DNA of 64,000 bases, taken from the NCBI RefSeq assembly GCF_017301735.1, contig NZ_CP071090.1, positions 8,360,001 to 8,424,000 of the forward strand, given 5' to 3'. This DNA is from Pyxidicoccus parkwaysis. GTDB taxonomy: Bacteria; Myxococcota; Myxococcia; Myxococcales; Myxococcaceae. The position numbers and the translations under genes are program-made. Shown here piece by piece: positions 16,901 through 24,546 of this stretch; the first letter of the stretch is position 1, and every line of letters begins with the position of its first letter. The notes beneath the pieces are model-generated. The model saw only the letters and a list, made by a program, of their open reading frames with translations. It was not told where the DNA came from and did no database searches.

Positions 16901-17907
16901 GTGTGGTCTCCAGGCGCGGTGTCCACGCCGGTGATGCTCACGGTGGTGGCGCCCGCGTCCAGGTAGAGCGCGGCGGAGACCTGCTCGACGTACTGGGTGC
17001 TGGCGAGACGGAACTCGGCCACCTGGGTGCCGCCGACGGTGATGCGGACATTCTTCGCCGGAGGCTGGGTCGGGTCGGTGGCGCGCAGGGCGGCCTTGAG
17101 GCGGAAGCGGTAGAAGCCGCCGCGAGGGATGGCGACGCTGGTGGAGGCGGTGGTGCCTCCGCCCTGGAGGAACAGCACCTGGCCACCCTCCGGTGCCGCG
17201 GGATTGCCGACGGTGAACGCGGTGCCGTTACGGGTGAGCCCGGCACCCGCGGAGAAGGTCCACGGTCCGCCGGCCGGGGCATAGACGTACCCGGGAGAGG
17301 CAGGGAGGGCCGGGGACTCGAACCCGCTGATGGCCACATCCCTGACGCGCACGGCCTGGAAGTCATCCACGAAGGCAGTGTGGTCACCCGCCGTGTTGAG
17401 CCCGCGCAATTCGATGGAGTGCGCGCCGGAGGGCAGCAGCACCGCGACGGAGGTGAAGCGCTGGTAGGTCGCTCCAGCGGGGGTGAACGTCTGGGTGGAG
17501 CTCCCGTCGATGCGCAGCTCGACCTGCTGGTTGCTGACGGAGTTTCCACGCTGCGCCGCGGAGAAGCTGAAGACGTAGTAGCCCGCCGCGAAGCCGAGCG
17601 TCCGCGAAGCCGTGCCCGTGCCCTGGAGGAAGAGCACCTGGGCGCCTTCCGGCGCGCTCGGGTTGCCCGACGTGAAGGCGGTGCCATTCCGGGAGAGCCC
17701 CGCGCCCTGGGCGAGCGTCCAGCCGCTCCCGGCCGGTGCGTACTGGTACCCCGGCGACGCCGGCAGGGCGGGCGTCTCGAACGTCCCGTTGGGAATGGAG
17801 AAGCCGGTGGAGGACGCGGAGCCCAGAATGGCCGCGGCCGCGCTGTCAGCGAATGACAGGAGCAACAGCGTCAGCGGTAGGAACAACCTACGAGCGGGAA
17901 TTGTCAT
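13990..17907 (-). CDS. Large secreted G8-domain / right-handed beta-helix protein
   Basis: The 1305-residue protein has a signal peptide (about residues 1-25, ending SAAAA), then two copies of a ~160-residue beta-sandwich-like domain (about 35-190 and 195-355) that both begin with ETPALPASPGY or SPALPASPGY and share the NGTAFT and QVLFLQG motifs. A G8 domain follows (HDWQDPYVWGGAVPGTGDD), then a long parallel beta-helix region (~480-1010) with HIMMMDNSTAYVSGVELYNMG, and a C-terminal jelly-roll-like module after a calcium-type DTDGDQLTDSVE segment near residue 1140. G8 plus beta-helix is the layout of animal CEMIP/TMEM2 hyaluronan-degrading proteins, so a polysaccharide role is plausible but unproven. 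The Shine-Dalgarno is weak. Confidence 0.85.
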   Translation of the reverse strand: MTIPARRLFLPLTLLLLSFADSAAAAILGSASSTGFSIPNGTFETPALPASPGYQYAPAGSGWTLAQGAGLSRNGTAFTSGNPSAPEGAQVLFLQGTGTASRTLGFAAGYYVFSFSAAQRGNSVSNQQVELRIDGSSTQTFTPAGATYQRFTSVAVLLPSGAHSIELRGLNTAGDHTAFVDDFQAVRVRDVAISGFESPALPASPGYVYAPAGGPWTFSAGAGLTRNGTAFTVGNPAAPEGGQVLFLQGGGTTASTSVAIPRGGFYRFRLKAALRATDPTQPPAKNVRITVGGTQVAEFRLASTQYVEQVSAALYLDAGATTVSITGVDTAPGDHTGLVDDLRMEMLHDWQDPYVWGGAVPGTGDDATVIAGSAVCLQGTLTPRSITVSGELLGVQNRNVAVTTKYIMVMGSGSRLEVGQERTPYPGSAVFTLNATPADADVMGMGNKFIGAMGTGTIHLHGLERVSWTQLGANVGAGSSTLVLKEPVDWLPGDTLVVVSSHLNWNEAEKRTISSVLPGNTSVTLSSPLTYSHTGVVKTYSDGSRTWTADLRAQVGLLTHNIRVQGDAASASSGGYGGHIMMMDNSTAYVSGVELYNMGQKARLGRYPFHWHMLGSAGAGQYFRSSSIHQSYNRAITIHGTESTLVENNFFYDHIGHGVFLEDGSERFNVIKKNVTLLTKRPAPGEEVTPSDNQLDQVQNRTPSSYWITNPQNTFEDNVAAGTEGTGFWFALPDRPMGLSATDPRFSSMRPNTLPMISFKGNSAHSTMNGFDIFDGLDANHSLLPNLGWSDTATHLIENSTWYANDLALYTGIGAGGPSDNLIFRNNVLVENTVGTMMASYSIVDQSVFVANSGEGLAGGTHYAYRVYDGAGQVRDSHFIGWDAANANFLINTGAAIKHPNHNFTGNTMSPASPPRTVLEDYDIRPVPGTHANHPGHPRYWSIVLRDVTGGIGGKPNTSIISNHPFMRVGDEYQPPNWTRAYRSDHRFVLSRLTYDVPFEQTPNITCTREKAGTPTVPVFYIDNAGYHEWHQLPFIVNEGFEYTYAYESLPAVKRVVMNMEDAAAGDSYVAHFKDFGKLGGISLASSQGSFPAYTSLASLRASATSGYYVQPGGDLHIKAVATGKSQAFVISWSTNFAVPPLDTDGDQLTDSVEIAASRHPFDAADLGAEFATPGGFEGWTGFGNITGQAVANGVLTGTASNNGDAQVVNSDYNFSASRVPRIQVRMRASQSTGVELFFATGTQPGFSGTRVAGAAYTGNGAYQTLTFDMTGLADWTGTITDLRLDPVSGVGIQFDIDWIRGPGL

Positions 17908-18006
17908 GGACCGGGCTTATGGCGCTCACCGCCGGTGCCGGTCAATTCACACCCCGAGAGAATATTCCATCAATCCCATACACCAGGGCCTGCTCGTGGA
18001 TTGCCG

Positions 18007-18645
18007 CTACGGCTCCATGGGAAAGAGCGGCTCTCCCCCGGCGCTCCTCGGGAAGGGGCTCCTCCAGTTGGGAAGGCCGGAGGGAGCGTCATTCGCGGCG
18101 GCCTGGATGTCATTGGAGCCCGTGTCGTCGGGGGCTTCGGAAGACTGCTCGTCCTCGTCGGGCAGGGGCTCTGAAGATGCAGGGGCTCCTTCGACGGCGG
18201 AGGCGAGCTCGGCGCCTCCGGACCTGACGCTGTCGATGTCCTTCAGGGTGAAGGGCGGCGCCTCCCTCGCCCAGGCGGCCAACGCGTTGGCCTTGAGCAT
18301 GGCCTCCCAGGCCTGCTTCGCCGTCCGCTCCGCCTTCTCCTCGGCGGCCCGCAGCCTCTGCTCGGTGGCGGCCGCTCTCGCAGCGGCCGTCTGGCAATGC
18401 TTCTCCGCCGCAACGGCCGCCGCCTGGGACTTCTCCGCGGCTTCGGGCGACTGTCCAGGCCTCCGCGCGGCCTCTCGCGCCTCAGCGGCGGCCCGCTCCG
18501 CGACAGCCTTCAGATGACGAGCGCCCTGGGCGACACGACGCAAGGCCTCCGCAGCGCGCCGGGTGGTGTCTGCTTTTTGACGGGCCTCCTCCGCACGACG
18601 CATGGCGTCGCCCACCTGCATGCCTGCCCCCCCAGAGTCGTTCAT
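18007..18645 (-). CDS. Coiled-coil hypothetical protein
   Basis: This is a 212-residue soluble protein with GGGAAGGAG just before ATG 18645. Residues ~10-130 are Ala/Glu/Arg/Lys-rich with heptad character (AMRRAEEARQKADTTRRAAE and AEEKAERTAKQAWEAMLKAN), a long coiled coil; the remaining 80 residues are acidic, Ser/Pro-rich and probably disordered. There is no signal peptide or membrane helix. It lies downstream of the RCC1-lipoprotein gene on the same strand, 172 bp away, so linkage is possible but not shown. I do not recognise the family. Confidence 0.65.
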   Translation of the reverse strand: MNDSGGAGMQVGDAMRRAEEARQKADTTRRAAEALRRVAQGARHLKAVAERAAAEAREAARRPGQSPEAAEKSQAAAVAAEKHCQTAAARAAATEQRLRAAEEKAERTAKQAWEAMLKANALAAWAREAPPFTLKDIDSVRSGGAELASAVEGAPASSEPLPDEDEQSSEAPDDTGSNDIQAAANDAPSGLPNWRSPFPRSAGGEPLFPMEP

Positions 18646-18817
18646 TGAAATCTCCTTCCCGGCCGAATTCGCAACACGGATGCAGGTGCAGACGTAAGGG
18701 GAATCCGCAAGTGTTCAGGCGCGAAGGAGAAATCGAGCGGACCTCATTCGACATTCTTCAATCATTTGCATGGTCGCGTCCTCTGCCCCGGAGGGCAAGA
18801 CCCCCACCCCGAAATGC

Positions 18818-20467
18818 TCAATGGCCAGTGGAGTAGTCCAATGCTGGCACGGCTGTCGGAACCACCCTGTCTACTTTCGTTCCGTCCCCAATCAGTCCCC
18901 ACTCGTTGCGTCCCCAGGCTCGGAAGGTGCCATCGCGTTGCACCGCCATGGTGGTCGACCAGCCGGCGGCGACAGACACAACCTCTCCAATCCCATACAC
19001 CCGCACCGGGACCAGACTGGCGCGAGTCGTGCCATTCCCCAGTCGCCCACCGTCATTGCCTCCCCAGGTCCAGACGCTCCCGTCCCGCAGCAGGGCCACC
19101 GTGTGGTCCGCACCTCCGAAGATGGCGGAGACGCCCCCCAGCGCTTCGACCTGTACGGGGGCGGGGCTGTCGTTGGTCGTCCCATCCCCGAGCTGTCCCC
19201 AGTTGTTGCGCCCCCAGGCCCACACGGTGCCATCCCGCTTCAGGGCCACGGTGTGGTCCCCGTGGGATTCCACCGAGGCGACCTCCGTCATCCACATGAC
19301 CTGACCGGGCACGGGCCGGTTGTCCGTCGTCCAATCTCCGAGCTGACCATTCCTGTTGAACCCCCAGGCCCAGACCGTGCCGTCTCGCCGCAAGGCCACG
19401 GTGTGAATCGCGCCCGCGACCACCGCGACGACGTTCGCGAGGCTCTTCACCTGCACGGGGCGGAAGCGGTTGACGTTGCTTCCGTCTCCCACCTCTCCGT
19501 TGACATTGTGGCCCCACGCCCAGACGGTGCCATCGCGCCGCAGCGCCACGGAGTGGGCCAGCCCCGCTGAGATGGCGATGACGTCCGTGAGGCCGGGAAC
19601 CTGGGTGGGCACCAGCAACATGGAAGCCGTATCTCCCACGCCGAGCTGGCCCCACCCGTTGTCCCCCCACGTCCAGACGGTGCCATCCTGCCTCAGCGCC
19701 ACCGTGTGGTAGCGCCCCGCCGAGAGGGCGATGACACGGGTGAGGCCCGGCACCGGCCCCGGCACCTCACGGCTGGTGGTCGTGCCATCCCCGAGCGAGC
19801 CCCACGCGTTGCTCCCCCACGCGAGCACCGTTCCATCCTGGCGCAGCGCCACGGCGTGGTTCTCTCCCGCGGAGAAGAGCGCTTCGTCCGTGGCTCCGGA
19901 ACAGTTGTTGTCCTTGCCGTCGAGCCTCTCGAGCCCGCCGGGCCTGCGCTCCGCGTCGCTGTCGTCGCAGTCCCCCGCGAGGGCGACGTGGCCCGGAGGC
20001 GGTCGACAGGCTTTCACCGCCGTGCCCGCCCCCACTCCGTCGCCGTCCTGGTCCGGGTAGTAGTCCGCCAGCGGGAGCCCTTCATCGACCTGGCCATCAC
20101 AGTCGTTGTCCGTCCCGTCACACACCTCCATGGCCCCGGGATGGGTCGACGCTCCGGTGTCCGCAAGGTCATCACAATCATCCGCGACCTCGGAATACCC
20201 CTCGGGCACGCGCTCACAGAAGCGCTGGGCCAGTGCGCCGCGAGCACCGTGCCCGTCTCCATCCACGTCGGGCCAGGCCACGATGGAAGGCTCCGAGCAC
20301 TCCTCACAGCGCGTGCCGGCACACCCCGCATCTGCCGTCGTGCAGAACTGCGGTTGCTCTTTGCATTTGCGCTGCCAGTATTCCCTTTCGAGGTCCTCGA
20401 GGCTCGGCACGACACAGCCCGCTCCCAACAAGAGCAGGCATCCCATCAGCCATGAGATGCGAATCAT
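18818..20467 (-). CDS. RCC1-repeat lipoprotein with MopE-type motifs
   Basis: ATG 20467 has AGGAG eight bases upstream and is preferred over ATG 20473. The 549-residue product starts with a lipoprotein signal (LMGCLLLLGAGC), followed by two MopE-like Asp/Cys motifs at ~98-132 and ~168-200 (DGTDNDCDGQVDEG and DGKDNNCSGATDEA), which are putative calcium/metal-binding repeats. Residues ~200-549 hold seven RCC1 repeats of about 50 residues built on HTVALRRDGTVWAWG, predicting a seven-bladed beta-propeller. It is likely displayed at the outer membrane. It follows the LysM/C40 gene by 33 bp in the same direction, so the two are probably co-transcribed. Ligand unknown. Confidence 0.88.
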   Translation of the reverse strand: MIRISWLMGCLLLLGAGCVVPSLEDLEREYWQRKCKEQPQFCTTADAGCAGTRCEECSEPSIVAWPDVDGDGHGARGALAQRFCERVPEGYSEVADDCDDLADTGASTHPGAMEVCDGTDNDCDGQVDEGLPLADYYPDQDGDGVGAGTAVKACRPPPGHVALAGDCDDSDAERRPGGLERLDGKDNNCSGATDEALFSAGENHAVALRQDGTVLAWGSNAWGSLGDGTTTSREVPGPVPGLTRVIALSAGRYHTVALRQDGTVWTWGDNGWGQLGVGDTASMLLVPTQVPGLTDVIAISAGLAHSVALRRDGTVWAWGHNVNGEVGDGSNVNRFRPVQVKSLANVVAVVAGAIHTVALRRDGTVWAWGFNRNGQLGDWTTDNRPVPGQVMWMTEVASVESHGDHTVALKRDGTVWAWGRNNWGQLGDGTTNDSPAPVQVEALGGVSAIFGGADHTVALLRDGSVWTWGGNDGGRLGNGTTRASLVPVRVYGIGEVVSVAAGWSTTMAVQRDGTFRAWGRNEWGLIGDGTKVDRVVPTAVPALDYSTGH

Positions 20468-20500
20468 TGGCATTGCTCCTGGAAGCGCGCGCGTCGTTGC

Positions 20501-21223
20501 TCAGGCCTTGCCGTCCAGCATCTTCAGCGTCGGGGTGTGGACGTACTTGAAGTAGTCCGGGCTCGGCAGCGGCCGGAGCTTCGCGCCCTTACTGCCCGAG
20601 TTGTCGTAGATGTAGTGGACGCCGTTCTTCTTCCCGGCGTACAGGCCGCCGTGCCACTTGTCTCCCCACGCATGGCCCTTGGCGGTGGAGAGGACGGCGC
20701 CCGGCTTGAGCTTGTCCCAGTCGATGCGGCTCCAGTTCTTGCTGCCCACGTCGTTCACCGGCAGCTTGGACTTGCCCTGCGCCTTGAGGATGGGGTCCCA
20801 CACCCTCCGCACGAAGCCGTAGCAGTCGTTCTTCCCGTCGAAGCGGTAGCCGCCGGTGCGGTTGATTTCCGAGCCCTCCTCCTTCGCCTTCTTCATCACG
20901 TCCGAGCTCTTGATGCCCCCCGTGTCCTTCTTGTCCTTGACCTTGGACGACTTGTCGGTCCCCTTCGGGTCATCGACGAAGGTGTCCCGGGTCGAGTGGC
21001 CCTTCCCCGTCCCCTCGGCGTGCTTCGTGGGCGTGACGTCCGACTTCTTGCCGGGCCCGCCGTCGAACCCATCCGTCCTGCCCGGAATGCGCAGCGTGTC
21101 CCCCGCGCGGATGAAGTTCGCATCCTTGATTTTGGGGTTCGCCTTCATCAGCGCACCGACGCTCGTCTTGTGGTTCGCCGCGATGCGAGACAGCGTGTCA
21201 CCTGCCTTGATGGCGTAGGCCAT
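20501..21223 (-). CDS. LysM domain plus NlpC/P60 (C40)-like hydrolase without signal peptide
   Basis: The 240-residue product begins at ATG 21223 (AAAGAGA upstream) directly with a LysM domain (residues 2-47: YAIKAGDTLSRIAANHKTSV through GDTLRIPG), then a charged Lys/Asp/Gly-rich linker, and a C-terminal domain with KNDCYGFVRRVW (C134), KWHGGLYAG (H191) and IYDNSG (D207), the order of an NlpC/P60 Cys-His-polar triad. That suggests peptidoglycan binding and peptide hydrolysis. No Sec or Tat signal is visible, odd for a wall hydrolase, and points to another export route, lysis release, or a non-wall substrate. It heads a probable operon with the RCC1 lipoprotein. Confidence 0.75.
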   Translation of the reverse strand: MAYAIKAGDTLSRIAANHKTSVGALMKANPKIKDANFIRAGDTLRIPGRTDGFDGGPGKKSDVTPTKHAEGTGKGHSTRDTFVDDPKGTDKSSKVKDKKDTGGIKSSDVMKKAKEEGSEINRTGGYRFDGKNDCYGFVRRVWDPILKAQGKSKLPVNDVGSKNWSRIDWDKLKPGAVLSTAKGHAWGDKWHGGLYAGKKNGVHYIYDNSGSKGAKLRPLPSPDYFKYVHTPTLKMLDGKA

Positions 21224-21402
21224 GGGAAATCTCTTTTCTGGTTGAAACTGCAATCGGATTGCCTGTGAGTCGGCCCAGGGCAGCCGGGGCGTTCGGGCGT
21301 AAAAGAGGGAATGGCGCAACGTGCGTCCCAGAAATCTTCGGTCGCTCGCGTGGCCACCGGCTCCTACACTGGAGCGCAAGGGTTCCCGGCTGAGTCGCCC
21401 CC

Positions 21403-24400
21403 ATGAAAGCGTGCCCGCAAGAAACGACGCTGAGTGACTTCCTCGCGGGAGTGCTCTCCGACGAGCACCGAAGCCTCGTCATGGCCCACGTGGAGCAGTG
21501 CGCGGACTGCCAGTGGGTATTGGCGGCGGGAGATGGCGCTCGCGCCCTGACGAGTCCTCCGGCGACGCTCGTGGGAGCGCTCTTCGCGCCGCTGGCTCGC
21601 GGCGCCACGGTTTCCCGCTACGTGGTGCGCGAGCGCCTCGGCGCCGGAGCCATGGGCGTGGTGTACGCGGCGGATGACCCGGAGCTGGGCCGCCAGGTGG
21701 CCCTCAAGGTGCTGCGTCCCGAGGGGCGTCAGCGTGAGGACCTGCAGCAGCGGCTGCTGCGCGAGGCCCAGGCGCTGGCCCGGCTCTCCCACACCAACGT
21801 CGTCACCCTCTATGACGTGGGCACGTTTGGCGACGGCATCTTCCTGGCCATGGAGTTGGTGGAGGGCACCACGCTGGCCGAGTGGATGAAGGAGCCACGG
21901 CCTTGGAAGGAGGTGCTGCGGGTCTTCCTGGAGGCCGGGCGGGGACTGGCGGCCGCGCACGCGGCGGGGCTGGTGCACCGCGACTTCAAGCCCGCCAACA
22001 CCCTCCTCGGGCGCAATGGCCGGGTGTGCGTGACGGACTTCGGCATCGCCCGGCTGCTCCACCAGGAAGACGCGCCCTCGCCACCGGCGGGCGTCGAGTC
22101 TTCCGTCCCTTCCACGGGCGGGCTCACGAGGACGGGCCTCGTGCTGGGCACTCCCGCCTACCTCGCGCCCGAGCTGCTCCAGGGCCAGCGCGCCGACGCG
22201 CGCTCGGACGAGTTCAGCTTCTGCGTGGCGCTCTATGAAGCGCTCTTCGGCGTGCGTCCCTTCCAGGGCGAGACGCTGCGCGAGCTGGCCCAGGCCATCC
22301 AGCAGGGCCGGGTCCACGCGCCCGGGCGCGAGGTGAAAGTCCCCTCCCGGGTGCGGCGCGCCGTGCTGCGGGGACTGCGGGCCGAGCCCTCCGAGCGCTT
22401 CCCCTCCATGGAGTCGCTGCTGGCGGCCCTCACCCCGCCACCCCGGAGGATGCTCGCGCGCGTGCTGAGTGCGGCGGCGGTGGCCGGAGTGCTGGGGGCG
22501 CTCGCGGCCTACGGGCTGGCGCATCGGCGCGGGGCGGGCTGCGAGCAGGAGGTGGAGAAGCTCGCGGCGGCCTGGGGCCCCGCGCGGCGCGAGCGCGTAC
22601 GCGCGGCCTTCCTCGCCACGGGCACGTCCTACGCCGCGTCGGCGTGGGAGCGGCTCGCGTCGGCGATGGATGACTACGCCGCCCAGTGGCGGACGCTGCG
22701 CATCGAGGCCTGTCAGGCCGCAGGCAATGACACTGCGCGCGGCGCCCAGCGGACGGGCGCGGGCAAGGACACCGTGGACGGCGCCTGGCAGACGGCCGCG
22801 TGCCTCGACACACGGCTCTGGCAGCTCGCGGCCGTGACGGACGTGCTGGAGAAGGCGGACGCGGTGACGGTGCAGAACGCGCACCAGCTGACGGCTTCGC
22901 TCGAAGGGCTCGCCGCGTGCCGGGACGCCCCCGGCCTCTCCAACCGCCCGCAGCCTCCCGACGCCCTCCGCCCCCGGGTGGATGCCGCGCGGCACGAGCT
23001 GGCGCAGGCGCGCGCCCACCTCGTGGCGCGGCGAATCACCGAGGGCCTCGCGGTGACGTCGGCCCTGCTCGAGGAGCTGAAGGGGCTCGACTACAAGCCG
23101 CTGCACGCGGAGGTGCTGCTGGTCCACGGTGAGCTGCTCGGACAGGGCGACAGGCCGAAGGAGGCGGAGTCCTTCATCGACCTGGCCCTGTGGGCCGCCG
23201 AGGCCGCGCGTGACGACGAGACGGTGGCCCGCGCCTGGCTGGAGCACATCTGGGTGGTGGGCGAGTTGCTGTCCCGCCCCGCGGACGCGGAGAAGCTCGT
23301 CCAGCATGCCCGCGCCGCCGTGGAGCGGCTGGGCCGTGAGCGCTTCCCGGACATCGCCACGGACCTGCACCTCCGCCTGGCTTCACTGAGGGACCAGCAG
23401 GGCAGGCTCGACGAGGCGGAGCAGGAGGCGCTTCAAGGCCTGGAGCTCTGGCGCCGGAGGAGTGAGCCGGACAGCCTGCGCACGGCCAGCCTGCTTCACG
23501 CGCTCGGCCGCATCCGCATGCGCCAGCGCCGCTTCGAGGAGTCGCTGGAGCTTCACCGCCAGGCCCTGGAGATACGCAAGCGCCTGCTGGGCTCCGACAA
23601 CCCGGCGCTCGCGATTTCGTACGACAGGGTGGCCTCCGCCCTCTCGGAGACGGGCCGGCAGGCAGAGGCCATCGACGCCCTGCGAACGGCGCTGAAGCTC
23701 CAGGAGGCGTCCTCCATCCCGGAGAACAGCGTCCTCGCGGGCCTGCTCCTGAACCTCGGCACGCACCTGCGTGCCGAGGGCCGGCTGGAGGAGGTGAGCC
23801 CCCTGCTCGAGCGGGCGCGCACGCTCTTCGAGAAGGCCCGGGGACCCGACCACTTCACCGTCGTCCAGGTGCTCACGGAGCAGGCGATGGTGTACGGCGA
23901 GGCGGGCCAGCACGAGAAGACCATCGCCCTCACCACCGAGGCCCTGGAGCGCATCCAGCGCTCGATGGGCCCGGACACCCCGCGCGCCAATTTCCCGCTG
24001 ACCATCCGGGCGTATGCGTACCTGTACTCGGGCCGCTACGCGGAGGCACGGCGCGACCTGCTGGACGCGCTGAAGCGGCTGGAGACCTCACAAGGCCCGG
24101 GCGGTGCGAGCACGGTGTCGGTGCTGCTGCCGCTGGCCGAGGTGGCCCTGGCGTCCCGGGCTCCCACGGAAGCGCTGGAGTACTGCGAGCGTGCGCGGAA
24201 GCTCACCGAGAAGACCCAGGGCCTGGAGTCCGAGGACGGAGCCAGCGCGCTGACCTGCACCGGCGAGGCGCACCTGGCGCTGGGCGCCGCGGAGAAGGCC
24301 GTGCCGCTGCTGGAGCGTGCCCGGAACATCCAGACCCGGAGGGGCGAGCCCGCGGACCGGTGGGTCGCCGGAAAGACGGCCTTCGCGTTGGCGCGCGCGC

Positions 24401-24546
24401 TCGCGAAGACGCACTCCGCCGCGGACCGGGCACGTGCGCTCGCGATGGCAGAAGAGGCGCATTCGCTGCTGGAGTCTTTGGGCGCGCGCGGCCGGGAGGA
24501 CCTCCAGAAGGTGCAGGCCTGGCAGCGCGATGAGGCAAGGCGATGA
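21403..24546 (+). CDS. Ser/Thr protein kinase with N-terminal anti-sigma-like zinc motif and TPR-like sensor region
   Basis: The 1047-residue protein starts with a short zinc-motif module: C4, then H29-x3-C33-x2-C36 (HVEQCADC), the zf-HC2/ZAS pattern of anti-sigma factors. A kinase domain follows (~73-345) with Gly-rich loop RLGAGAMGVVY, Lys102, HRDFKPAN (catalytic D194) and DFG D212; all key residues are present. One membrane helix sits at ~350-368, after which ~650 residues form TPR-like helical repeats (for example LHALGRIRMRQRRFEESLELH). The ATG overlaps nothing upstream, but its stop overlaps the sigma-like gene (ATGA at 24543). Helix placement implies the TPR part is extracytoplasmic. 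Confidence 0.88.
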   Translation: MKACPQETTLSDFLAGVLSDEHRSLVMAHVEQCADCQWVLAAGDGARALTSPPATLVGALFAPLARGATVSRYVVRERLGAGAMGVVYAADDPELGRQVALKVLRPEGRQREDLQQRLLREAQALARLSHTNVVTLYDVGTFGDGIFLAMELVEGTTLAEWMKEPRPWKEVLRVFLEAGRGLAAAHAAGLVHRDFKPANTLLGRNGRVCVTDFGIARLLHQEDAPSPPAGVESSVPSTGGLTRTGLVLGTPAYLAPELLQGQRADARSDEFSFCVALYEALFGVRPFQGETLRELAQAIQQGRVHAPGREVKVPSRVRRAVLRGLRAEPSERFPSMESLLAALTPPPRRMLARVLSAAAVAGVLGALAAYGLAHRRGAGCEQEVEKLAAAWGPARRERVRAAFLATGTSYAASAWERLASAMDDYAAQWRTLRIEACQAAGNDTARGAQRTGAGKDTVDGAWQTAACLDTRLWQLAAVTDVLEKADAVTVQNAHQLTASLEGLAACRDAPGLSNRPQPPDALRPRVDAARHELAQARAHLVARRITEGLAVTSALLEELKGLDYKPLHAEVLLVHGELLGQGDRPKEAESFIDLALWAAEAARDDETVARAWLEHIWVVGELLSRPADAEKLVQHARAAVERLGRERFPDIATDLHLRLASLRDQQGRLDEAEQEALQGLELWRRRSEPDSLRTASLLHALGRIRMRQRRFEESLELHRQALEIRKRLLGSDNPALAISYDRVASALSETGRQAEAIDALRTALKLQEASSIPENSVLAGLLLNLGTHLRAEGRLEEVSPLLERARTLFEKARGPDHFTVVQVLTEQAMVYGEAGQHEKTIALTTEALERIQRSMGPDTPRANFPLTIRAYAYLYSGRYAEARRDLLDALKRLETSQGPGGASTVSVLLPLAEVALASRAPTEALEYCERARKLTEKTQGLESEDGASALTCTGEAHLALGAAEKAVPLLERARNIQTRRGEPADRWVAGKTAFALARALAKTHSAADRARALAMAEEAHSLLESLGARGREDLQKVQAWQRDEARR

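Noticed and set aside
14692-17856. 1054-residue ORF antisense to the G8-domain gene
   Set aside because: Composition is His/Arg/Gly/Val-rich without domain features, and the opposite strand encodes a clear secreted protein; it is a high-GC shadow.
21364-23370. 668-residue ORF antisense to the kinase gene
   Set aside because: Shadow of the kinase frame; low-complexity product.
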